Positions 17,671-24,475 of a DNA stretch of 64,000 bases are shown in pieces. Both the position numbers and the translations under genes were made by a program. Each line of letters starts with the position of its first letter. Position 1 is the stretch's first letter. Source of the DNA: Nitrospira sp. (GTDB lineage: Bacteria; Nitrospirota; Nitrospiria; Nitrospirales; Nitrospiraceae); assembly GCA_018242765.1 (NCBI GenBank), contig JAFEBH010000005.1, forward strand, positions 1 to 64,000, read 5' to 3'. Below the pieces are notes generated by a model that was given only the letters and a program-made list of their open reading frames with translations, did no database searches and was not told the DNA's origin.

Positions 17671-18198
17671 ATGGCGATTATTATCGGAAATAACGCAAAT
17701 AATGTTCTCAATGGCGGAGCCCTTGCTGACGTTGTTATAGGACGTGGTGGTAACGATATCTTATTTGGTAACGCGGGAAATGATAGCCTCAATGGCGGTA
17801 GCGGTATTGACCAGCTATTCGGCGGCAGCGGCAGCGACTACCTGAATGGCGACACTGGCAACGACTTCCTGACCGGTGGGCTGGGACGGGACGTACTAAT
17901 CGGTGGCCTGGGTAATGATACCTTTGATTACAATGCAGCCGCCGATAGCCTACCGGGCGCTGCGAACAGGGATGTCATCATCGACTTTCAGGGAAATGGA
18001 GCGTTTGCTGGCGACCGGATCGACCTGTCCACTATCGATGCCAATGTCTTAGTGGCTGGTAACCAGGCCTTCCTTCCTGGGCAAGTTTCATACGTCGGTG
18101 GGATCCTCAGCGCCAACATCATTGGTACAGCTCCGGCGCCGGATCTTCAAATTGATCTACTCGGTGCCCCGCTCGTCCTCAGCGACATTGTTCTGTAA
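17671..18198 (+). CDS. RTX calcium-binding protein 1, type I secretion substrate
   Basis: A 175-residue protein made almost entirely of glycine-aspartate nonapeptides (GGxGNDxLx type) in residues about 10-90, which fold into a calcium-filled parallel beta roll. A C-terminal block like that of serralysin-type proteins follows (NRDVIIDFQGNGAF, then DRIDLSTIDAN), ending in LVLSDIVL, an uncleaved hydrophobic secretion signal with an aspartate four residues from the end. There is no enzymatic domain and no N-terminal signal. AGGAGG lies 7 nt before the ATG. It is expected to leave the cell through the exporter encoded at 22.6-27.2 kb and fold outside on meeting calcium. Biological role unknown. 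Confidence 0.88.
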   Translation: MAIIIGNNANNVLNGGALADVVIGRGGNDILFGNAGNDSLNGGSGIDQLFGGSGSDYLNGDTGNDFLTGGLGRDVLIGGLGNDTFDYNAAADSLPGAANRDVIIDFQGNGAFAGDRIDLSTIDANVLVAGNQAFLPGQVSYVGGILSANIIGTAPAPDLQIDLLGAPLVLSDIVL

Positions 18199-18214
18199 TA
18201 CTCACAATCTCAAG

Positions 18215-18242
18215 AAGGGCGGCCCCGCTCAGGGGCGCCCTT
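18215..18242 (+). terminator. terminator hairpin after rtx1
   Basis: AAGGGCGGCCCC and GGGGCGCCCTT form a GC-rich stem with a short loop, 16 bp after the rtx1 stop. The T-tract is poor (TTCC). Near-identical hairpins follow rtx2 and rtx3, so the element was copied with the genes. Confidence 0.75.
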
Positions 18243-18349
18243 CCACAAGCCGATGTATTCCACCTCGCTCTCGTCCGAGGCTGGGCTACAGGACCGATAG
18301 CCTACCCCTTAACGGCGTGTCCTTTCCGGACTCGACCTATTGAATCAAA

Positions 18350-18381
18350 TTAGATACACCTATAGTACCTATTTAGATACA
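18350..18381 (+). promoter_or_regulatory. GATACA direct-repeat site, copy 2 (upstream of rtx2)
   Basis: Two TTAGATACA units at 18350-18358 and 18373-18381, spaced 23 bp and preceded by TTGAATCAAA. The second unit lies 125 bp upstream of the GG of the sigma-54-like element, exactly as in copy 3. Confidence 0.75.
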
Positions 18382-18499
18382 TCGTTTATTCACAATCTAA
18401 TATTATTGAATGAGTACAGTTCGGTATAGTAAGCATATAGAGCTGTGAATACGTATACTTGCATCACCGCTATCTACGCTCGTCGTAGCTACTCAGAAA

Positions 18500-18515
18500 C
18501 GGTATGGTGCTTGCT
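18500..18515 (+). promoter_or_regulatory. sigma-54-type promoter of rtx2
   Basis: CGGTATGGTGCTTGCT has GG at 18501-18502, GC at 18513-18514, a spacing of 10 and an intact TTGC. The predicted start near 18526 gives a leader of about 290 nt. Support comes from the same element at the same distance from GATACA repeats at the sister genes. Confidence 0.7.
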
Positions 18516-18634
18516 TAACACTCAGGGGCTCATTCTGGTGAGTAGTGTCAGACCAGGACAGGTCCTGTCCTATTGCACTCTGATCCCACAATGCAAGAGC
18601 CATCCACCATAGGTCGTGTGCAAAACTGGATATC

Positions 18635-18677
18635 CACATCGGACGGTACAAAAGAAAGGAGGGAGGCATCTGATGTG
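18635..18677 (+). promoter_or_regulatory. conserved leader stem-loop of rtx2
   Basis: CACATCGG (18635-18642) pairs with CTGATGTG (18670-18677), including one G-U pair. The 27-nt loop contains AGGAGGGAGG. ATG at 18673-18675, inside the 3' arm, is followed directly by TGA, ten bases after AGGAGG, as in rtx1. Confidence 0.6.
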
Positions 18678-18812
18678 AGAATAGCGCGAGCGTGTGCAAT
18701 GAACCAGTGATCACGCATGAGCAAGGACGGGGCCCCATAGGGAGTCTGGTTCTCTTACTGAACTTGACTCGAACCATTCGATCAAAAAGGCTAACCAACA
18801 ACGGAGGGTAGC

Positions 18813-20144
18813 ATGTCAACTATTAATGGAACAGCTGGTAATGACACTCTGGTCGGCGATAAGTTTCCTTTCCATCTTCCCCCTCTTTTTAATAACGCAG
18901 ATACCATTAATGGATTTGATGGAAACGATATATTACGTGGGCTTTCTCAGAATGATACCCTCAACGGTGGAAACGGCAACGACCAGCTCTTTGGTGGTAG
19001 CGGCAACGACATCCTCAGGGGCAACAATGGCGTCGATTTCCTGGACGGAGGCACTGGGGCTGATAACATGAATGGCGGTGATCAGAACGATACCTACATC
19101 GTGGACAACGTGGGTGATGTCACGGCAGAGTCCTTTAACGATGCACTCGGGGGAGTGGACACGGTGCAATCCTCTGCTGCGTTCCATACCATCGGCTTCG
19201 GCATCGAGAACTTGACGCTGACCGGTGTGGGCAATATCAGCGGCACGGGCAATGCGAATGCCAATATCATCAACGGGAACAGCGGCAACAATACCCTCTC
19301 GGGCCTGTCGGGCAACGACACGATCAACGCGTTCGCAGGCAATGACTCGCTTTTCGGTGGCGATGGGAACGACACCCTACGAGGCGGCACTGGCACCGAC
19401 TTCCTCAATGGGGGAGCTGGAGCCGACAACATGAACGGGGGTGATCAGAACGATACCTACATCGTGGACAACGTGGGCGATGTCACGGCAGAGTCCTTTA
19501 ACGATGCACTCGGGGGAGTGGATACGGTGCAATCCTCCGCTGCGTTCCATACCATCGGCTTCGGCATCGAGAACTTGACGCTGACCGGTGTGGGCAATAT
19601 CAGCGGCACGGGCAATGCGAATGCCAATATCATCAACGGGAACAGCGGCAACAATACCCTCTCGGGCCTGTCGGGCAACGACACGATCAACGGGTTCGCA
19701 GGTAACGACTCGCTCTTCGGCGACAGTGGTAATGACATTCTCACCGGTGGCCTCGGCAGAGACTTCTTATCCGGCGGACTTGGGAACGACCGATTCGATT
19801 ACAATTCCACAAGTGAAAGCCCTACCGGTGCTTTGAATAGGGATGTCATTTCCGGTTTTACTGGAAATGGCGCGTTCGTAGGTGATCAGATTGATCTGCG
19901 GGATATCGATGCCAATACGACTTTCTTGTCCTTCGGCAACCAAGCCTTCAGTTATATTGGTGGCGCCGCATTTAGTAATGTCTTGGGCATCTACACTCCA
20001 GGACAACTTCGGTATTCTGGTGGAGTCCTGCAAGGCAACACCGATTTCGATGGGGCGGCGGAGATCGAGATTGCGCTAGTCCCTGCTCCAGCGTCGCTAT
20101 ACGTCAATTCTGCTACTCCCTTGACGACCGACATCCTCCTGTAA
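18813..20144 (+). CDS. RTX calcium-binding protein 2 with internal duplication
   Basis: A 443-residue, glycine-, asparagine- and aspartate-rich protein with RTX nonapeptides in several blocks. Between them are two copies of a non-RTX spacer (TYIVDNVGDVTAES ... GIENLTLTGVGNISGTGNAN) known from other large RTX proteins. The two copies are 121 residues apart and almost identical in DNA. The C-terminal serralysin-like region (NRDVISGFTGNGAF, IDLRDIDANT, GVLQGNTDFDGAAEIEIAL) ends in LTTDILL, the expected type I secretion signal. No catalytic domain is present. An ACGGAGGG ribosome binding site precedes the ATG. It should be exported by the downstream ABC system; a structural or adhesive surface role is only a guess. 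Confidence 0.9.
   Translation: MSTINGTAGNDTLVGDKFPFHLPPLFNNADTINGFDGNDILRGLSQNDTLNGGNGNDQLFGGSGNDILRGNNGVDFLDGGTGADNMNGGDQNDTYIVDNVGDVTAESFNDALGGVDTVQSSAAFHTIGFGIENLTLTGVGNISGTGNANANIINGNSGNNTLSGLSGNDTINAFAGNDSLFGGDGNDTLRGGTGTDFLNGGAGADNMNGGDQNDTYIVDNVGDVTAESFNDALGGVDTVQSSAAFHTIGFGIENLTLTGVGNISGTGNANANIINGNSGNNTLSGLSGNDTINGFAGNDSLFGDSGNDILTGGLGRDFLSGGLGNDRFDYNSTSESPTGALNRDVISGFTGNGAFVGDQIDLRDIDANTTFLSFGNQAFSYIGGAAFSNVLGIYTPGQLRYSGGVLQGNTDFDGAAEIEIALVPAPASLYVNSATPLTTDILL
19081..19719 (+). repeat. 363-bp internal tandem duplication in rtx2
   Basis: The stretch 19081-19356 recurs at 19444-19719 with only scattered single-base differences, a period of 363 bp or 121 codons. Even silent positions are kept, which points to a recent duplication or gene conversion and not to selection on protein alone. 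Unequal crossing-over could change copy number between strains. Confidence 0.88.
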
Positions 20145-20160
20145 TCCTCCTCGCCTCAGG

Positions 20161-20188
20161 AAGGGCGGCCCTTCCCAGGGGCGCCCTT
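20161..20188 (+). terminator. terminator hairpin after rtx2
   Basis: AAGGGCGGCCC and GGGGCGCCCTT form a GC-rich stem 16 bp after the stop codon, almost the same sequence as after rtx1, with a weak T-tract. Confidence 0.75.
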
Positions 20189-20296
20189 CCACGGGCCAAA
20201 GGTGTTCTACCTCGCTTTCGTCGTAACCCAGACTACACGACCGGCAGCCGGTCTCGTGACGGCGTGTCATCCATGAATTCGTTCCACTGAATCGAA

Positions 20297-20328
20297 TTTG
20301 ATACATCTATAGGATTGATTTAGATACA
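20297..20328 (+). promoter_or_regulatory. GATACA direct-repeat site, copy 3 (upstream of rtx3)
   Basis: TTTGATACA (20297-20305) and TTAGATACA (20320-20328), spaced 23 bp and preceded by ACTGAATCGAA. The second unit lies 125 bp before the GG of the sigma-54-like promoter. Confidence 0.75.
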
Positions 20329-20446
20329 TCCCTTTAGCCACCATCGGAGATGGTGAGTTAAGTACATGTATGTACTATTTATGCATATTGTTGAATTTAC
20401 ACATATATTCACCACCTATTCTGTTATCATGATGCGCGTTTCAAGA

Positions 20447-20462
20447 CGGTACCGTACTTGCT
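20447..20462 (+). promoter_or_regulatory. sigma-54-type promoter of rtx3
   Basis: CGGTACCGTACTTGCT carries GG at 20448-20449 and GC at 20460-20461, exactly 10 bp apart, with TTGC intact. The predicted start near 20473 leaves a leader of about 320 nt. The spacing to the GATACA pair equals that at rtx2. Confidence 0.72.
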
Positions 20463-20612
20463 ATGAGCATCCATCTGTTGCGTGCTCCCGCCGAACGCAT
20501 GACGACAAGCAATAGCTCGGTAATCCTATCATGGCACTGTTCCACCGACCGGGAGCTTGCAGAGAAAGGCAGCCGCGGGTGACAGCATCGGTGTTGTACA
20601 CAAAATGATTTC

Positions 20613-20656
20613 CACATCGGCAGGGACATCGGGAAGGGAGGAAGACATCCGATGTG
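20613..20656 (+). promoter_or_regulatory. conserved leader stem-loop of rtx3
   Basis: CACATCGG (20613-20620) is a perfect complement of CCGATGTG (20649-20656). The 28-nt loop contains GGGAGGA. The ATG in the 3' arm (20652) again lies ten bases after GGAGG. Here the next codon is TGC instead of TGA, opening a 51-codon frame that runs into rtx3. Confidence 0.6.
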
Positions 20657-20807
20657 CGCAGCGAGAGTAGAAGCAAACTGTAAACGGGTTCTCATTACGA
20701 GGGCGGAAGAGGCCCAGGGATGGGTATCCCCCTCGCTCTCACCTGACCAGGACGAGCCAGGCTGGTGGGACTCACCAACCAAAGGAGATACGTATGGCGA
20801 TCATTAA
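20652..20807 (+). CDS. possible 51-residue leader ORF overlapping rtx3
   Basis: Starting at the ATG in the leader hairpin, a frame (MCAARVEANC...) runs to a TAA at 20805-20807, overlapping the first codons of rtx3 out of frame by 14 nt. It has a good Shine-Dalgarno sequence ten bases upstream. In the rtx1 and rtx2 leaders the same ATG is followed at once by TGA, so the peptide itself is not conserved. It may be only a translated leader or not translated at all. Confidence 0.25.
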   Translation: MCAARVEANCKRVLITRAEEAQGWVSPSLSPDQDEPGWWDSPTKGDTYGDH

Positions 20808-21774
20808 TGGGACTTCAGGGAATGATATCCGTGTCGGCACTCTCGGTGCGGACACAATGAATGGGCTTGGAGGAAACGATACCCTTGTTGGGTTGGCAGG
20901 AAATGACGTTCTCAATGGCGATGCGGTGCTGGGGCCGTATGGGAATGACAACCTCATCGGCGGGGCTGGCAATGATACGCTCAACGGCCGGGGTGGAAAC
21001 GATTGGCTCATTGGTGGTACGGGCAATGACATCCTGAACGGAGGAACGGGAATCGACACCGCCGACTATAGCAGCCGAAGCATTCACGGGATTGGCTATG
21101 TTGGGGCGACGGCCGCCGTGACGGTCAACCTCAATATCACGGGATCGCAGAACACGGGCGGAAGTGGCTTCGACACTCTGTCGAGCATTGAGAATGTCAG
21201 CGGAACAAACTTCAACGATACCCTTATCGGCAATGGCGCTAGTAACGTGCTCGCGGGACTGGGTGGGCATGACACCCTGGATGGCAGAGCCGGCAACGAC
21301 CGGCTGGAGGGCGGCGATGGCAACGATATACTTACCGGTGGCGATGGCAATGACACCCTCAACGGTGGCAATGGCAACGACACAATCTTCGGCAACAGTG
21401 GTAACGACCGACTGACCGGTGGGGCCGGCGCAGATTCGCTGACCAGTGGGGTGGGTAGCAATGTCTTTGTGTATACTGCCGTCAGTGACAGCCCAGCCGG
21501 TGGTGGTAGAGATACCATTCAAGACTTTGTCGCATCCTTTGACGATATTGATTTGAGGGGGGTCGATGCCGATGCCACGCAGGCCGGCAACCAAGCGTTT
21601 ACGTTCATTGGCAGCAATCCATTTAGCAATTTCTTCGGGATCTACAATCCTGGAGAGCTCCGGTTTGCGAATGGAGTCCTGCAGGGCAATACCGATTTCG
21701 ACGGAGCAGCAGAATTCGAGATTGCGTTCGCCAATGGTGGGAGCACCCTCACCATCAATGATCTCCTTCTGTAA
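20794..21774 (+). CDS. RTX calcium-binding protein 3, type I secretion substrate
   Basis: A 326-residue protein with an N-terminal RTX block (residues about 5-95), a middle segment (DYSSRSIHGIG ... NVSGTNFNDTLIGN) and a second RTX block (about 150-225). The serralysin-like C-terminus (GRDTIQDFVASFDDIDLRGVD ends this block, then GVLQGNTDFDGAAEFEIAF) finishes with LTINDLLL. The last 60 residues are close to those of RTX protein 2, showing common descent. No enzymatic domain or N-terminal signal is present. AAAGGAG lies 8 nt before the ATG. It is the RTX gene nearest the secretion operon and has its own promoter and terminator. Confidence 0.9.
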   Translation: MAIINGTSGNDIRVGTLGADTMNGLGGNDTLVGLAGNDVLNGDAVLGPYGNDNLIGGAGNDTLNGRGGNDWLIGGTGNDILNGGTGIDTADYSSRSIHGIGYVGATAAVTVNLNITGSQNTGGSGFDTLSSIENVSGTNFNDTLIGNGASNVLAGLGGHDTLDGRAGNDRLEGGDGNDILTGGDGNDTLNGGNGNDTIFGNSGNDRLTGGAGADSLTSGVGSNVFVYTAVSDSPAGGGRDTIQDFVASFDDIDLRGVDADATQAGNQAFTFIGSNPFSNFFGIYNPGELRFANGVLQGNTDFDGAAEFEIAFANGGSTLTINDLLL

Positions 21775-21790
21775 GCCCCACGTCTCACAC

Positions 21791-21816
21791 AAGGGCACCC
21801 CACCAGGGGTGCCCTT
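21791..21816 (+). terminator. terminator hairpin after rtx3
   Basis: AAGGGCACCCC and GGGGTGCCCTT form a perfect 11-bp stem with loop ACCA, 16 bp after the stop, followed by CCTTT. Compensating changes relative to the other two copies (GC pairs swapped for AT pairs) argue that the stem is functional. Confidence 0.82.
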
Positions 21817-22103
21817 CCTTTACACCTTCTCGCTTTCCTTTCATGATATCGCCGAACAACTCATCACCCCCCTGATTCATGAACGCTGTTCCGGGAACCA
21901 TGTATTTGTGACACCGACGGGCCATCGGTAGACGGACTTGCCTCTCGTGGCCTCGATATCTTGCTTCACGTATACCATGATCTTTCGATCTTCCACGAGG
22001 GCATCTCGCAGCACGATTTCATGACAAACGTCGATGGATACTGTGGGTCGATGATCTCGCGCATGAAGACGTGTCATCACCGGCCTCATTCTACTGAATC
22101 GCA

Positions 22104-22135
22104 TTGGATACTCTCATAGGATCCATTTGGATACA
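22104..22135 (+). promoter_or_regulatory. GATACA direct-repeat site, copy 4 (upstream of secretion operon)
   Basis: TTGGATACT (22104-22112) and TTGGATACA (22127-22135), spaced 23 bp and preceded by ACTGAATCGCA. It lies 123 bp before the sigma-54-like GG. This is the copy that ties the exporter genes to the RTX genes. Confidence 0.7.
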
Positions 22136-22251
22136 CCCATGGTAATCATCAGGAATGATGGATTACGTGCAGGTTTGTATGCCGAGCCTATCCTGTTGAT
22201 ATTACGTACTACATGAACCATGACGACTGTCGTCTCCTCTTTACCACAAAC

Positions 22252-22267
22252 CGGCATCGAGTTTGCT
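22252..22267 (+). promoter_or_regulatory. sigma-54-type promoter of the type I secretion operon
   Basis: CGGCATCGAGTTTGCT has GG at 22253-22254, GC at 22265-22266, spacing 10, and matches GGCA and TTGC of the consensus; it is the best of the four. Transcription would start near 22278, about 360 nt before the ABC gene. The rest of this leader shows no RTX-type hairpin, only a weak AGATG/CATCT inverted repeat at 22554-22590. Confidence 0.72.
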
Positions 22268-22639
22268 TGACACAGAGATCGTTTTAGTCCACGGTGCCAC
22301 ACCAAAATAGACGCTCGTGGGATCGCTCGCTAATTTGGCAATACGACGGCAACTGCTCTCCAAATTTATGTACGAACTGGTTCCCTACACACCGCAGCAT
22401 TCACTGACAGATTGATCAACTATTGGACGTCACAAAATGGACAACCTAATCTCCATGTACCGAAACGACTGGATATCATACTAGGGACAAGGAACCTGAC
22501 CATACGGCTTGCAAGCATTTAGTTTAATGCGCTACATACGTGCCCACATAACGAGATGGTGCCTCGAGAGGGTAAAGGGATGGGTCATCTGTAAAATGAC
22601 GTACGCTCACCCCCGCAGCTCCGTGAACAGATTATAACT

Positions 22640-24475
22640 ATGACAAGACCAAGCCCGTCCACTTCGACCACACGTCGCACAAACGAACCGTCCGATCTGC
22701 AACGGGCCCTGGCAACCTGTCGTCGGTCCTTTCTGGCCACAGCCTTCTTCAGTCTCTTTGTGAATCTACTGATGCTCGTGCCGGCCATCTATATGCTGGC
22801 CGTCTATGACCGGGTCTTGCAGAGCGGGAGTGAGTCAACCCTGATGATGCTCTCCCTCATCACCGTCTTTCTCTTTCTCGTACTCGGTGGACTCGAATGG
22901 ATTCGCACCCGGATCCTGGTTGCGACAAGTGCCCGGCTCGACGAACAGCTGGGTGAACGGGTCTTTGATGCCGTCTTTGCTCAATCCCTCACAAGCAGCG
23001 GGGCGGTTTCTACGACACAACCCCTGAACGATCTCCTTCAGATCAGACAATTCTTGACTGGCCATGGCTTGCTGGCCTTTTTCGATGTGCCTTGGCTGCC
23101 CATCTATGTGGGACTCATGTTCCTCTTTCATGTCTACTTCGGAGCCGTGGCCGTTTTCTCGATGCTCCTATTAACGGGGCTTGCAATCTGGAATGAACTG
23201 GCGACCCGCACGACTCTGGCAGAGGCAAACCGAGAATCGCTCGAGGCCATGCAACTGACTCAACGCAATCTCCGGAATGCCGAAGTCATCGAGGCCATGG
23301 GCATGCTGCCTTGCCTGCGAGCCCGTTGGCACGCGAAACAGTTCCGCGTTTTGGCGCTGCAAAGTCAGGCCAGTTCCAAAGCTGGCCTGATCAATGCGTT
23401 CTCGCGTACCTACCGGCTGACGATTCAATCACTGGTCTTGGGACTTGGCGCGTATTTGGCCATCCAGAAGCAGATCTCGCCAGGGCTTGTTATCTCAGGG
23501 TCCATTCTCTTGGGGCGGGCGCTGGCCCCGCTGGATCAAATGATTGGGGGGTGGCGCGGGTTTCTCGGAGCGCGGGAATCCTATCACCGTCTCAATACCC
23601 TGCTCCATACGATCCCGAAAGGGGAGACTCGAATGGCGCTGCCACCGTTACGCGGGCAGATCAAACTGGAGGATCTCGTCATCGCGGTCCCTGGTCGGAG
23701 TGAGCCCATTCTCAAGGGAGTGACGCTCACCATTGAGCCGGGAACCACGGTGGCACTGATCGGACCAAGCGCGGCCGGGAAATCCACATTAGCGAGGGCG
23801 ATTCTCGGCCTGTATCCCCCGGCGCGAGGACGGGTCTGCCTCGATGGCGCAGATGTTTATAACTGGGATCGGACGCAGCTCGGCCGGTCCGTGGGATACC
23901 TGCCTCAAGACGTCGAATTGCTCGACGGCACGGTAGCAGAGAACATTGCCCGGTTCGGAGACATCGACGCAGATCGAGTCGTGGAAGCCGCGCGGTGGGC
24001 AGGCATCCATGAGATGGTGCTGACGTTGCCGCAGGCCTACGACACGCCGCTGATCGGGGGTGGCGTCACGCTGTCGGCTGGACAACAGCAACGGATCGGA
24101 ATTGCTCGGGCGATCTACGGACGCCCCCGCGTGGTGGTCCTCGATGAACCCAATGCCAATCTCGACGTGGCCGGGGAAGAGGCCCTTATGAAGACGCTAG
24201 TCCAATTGCACCGGGACGGGTGCACGGTCGTCCTGGTCACGCACCGCACGAATGTGCTCCAAGCCGTTCAGAAGATCGCCATGGTCGTCGGTGGAAAACT
24301 GGCGCTGTATGGTTCGCGTGAAGAGGTACTGGCAGCCATCGCCCAACCCTCTCAGCCGGCGGTCCCACCACGCCAGGCAGGGCCGCCATCCTTGCCACGT
24401 GCAATGCCGTCCGTCTCAGAACAAGAAGCGGTCAAGAGTATGCCACTGTCTAGCGAAGAGGTACCCCATGGCTGA
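22640..24475 (+). CDS. type I secretion ABC transporter, PrtD-like
   Basis: A 611-residue fused permease/ATPase. Membrane helices occupy residues about 30-320 (first at FLATAFFSLFVNLLMLVPAI). The nucleotide domain has Walker A GPSAAGKST, signature LSAGQQQRIGIARA, Walker B VVVLDEPNANLD and switch VTHRTN. There is no N-terminal C39 peptidase, so substrates keep a C-terminal signal, in agreement with the RTX proteins upstream. It energises export across both membranes with the adaptor and channel encoded next. Its stop overlaps the adaptor start by 8 nt. The ribosome binding site is weak; no better start is near. Confidence 0.92.
   Translation: MTRPSPSTSTTRRTNEPSDLQRALATCRRSFLATAFFSLFVNLLMLVPAIYMLAVYDRVLQSGSESTLMMLSLITVFLFLVLGGLEWIRTRILVATSARLDEQLGERVFDAVFAQSLTSSGAVSTTQPLNDLLQIRQFLTGHGLLAFFDVPWLPIYVGLMFLFHVYFGAVAVFSMLLLTGLAIWNELATRTTLAEANRESLEAMQLTQRNLRNAEVIEAMGMLPCLRARWHAKQFRVLALQSQASSKAGLINAFSRTYRLTIQSLVLGLGAYLAIQKQISPGLVISGSILLGRALAPLDQMIGGWRGFLGARESYHRLNTLLHTIPKGETRMALPPLRGQIKLEDLVIAVPGRSEPILKGVTLTIEPGTTVALIGPSAAGKSTLARAILGLYPPARGRVCLDGADVYNWDRTQLGRSVGYLPQDVELLDGTVAENIARFGDIDADRVVEAARWAGIHEMVLTLPQAYDTPLIGGGVTLSAGQQQRIGIARAIYGRPRVVVLDEPNANLDVAGEEALMKTLVQLHRDGCTVVLVTHRTNVLQAVQKIAMVVGGKLALYGSREEVLAAIAQPSQPAVPPRQAGPPSLPRAMPSVSEQEAVKSMPLSSEEVPHG

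Noticed and set aside
17477..17671. 64-codon open frame before rtx1
   Set aside because: It spans the conserved leader hairpin and ends at the rtx1 start. The other two leaders have no counterpart protein, so it is leader sequence and not a gene.
17671..21774. Short-period repetitive DNA resembling a repeat array
   Set aside because: The periodicity is 27 bp and in frame, coding for RTX nonapeptides. There are no constant repeats with unique spacers, so it is not a CRISPR array.
20815..21798. Long open frame on the strand opposite rtx3 (327 codons)
   Set aside because: It is the antisense shadow of a glycine-aspartate-rich gene. It has no ribosome binding site and its product shows no domain.
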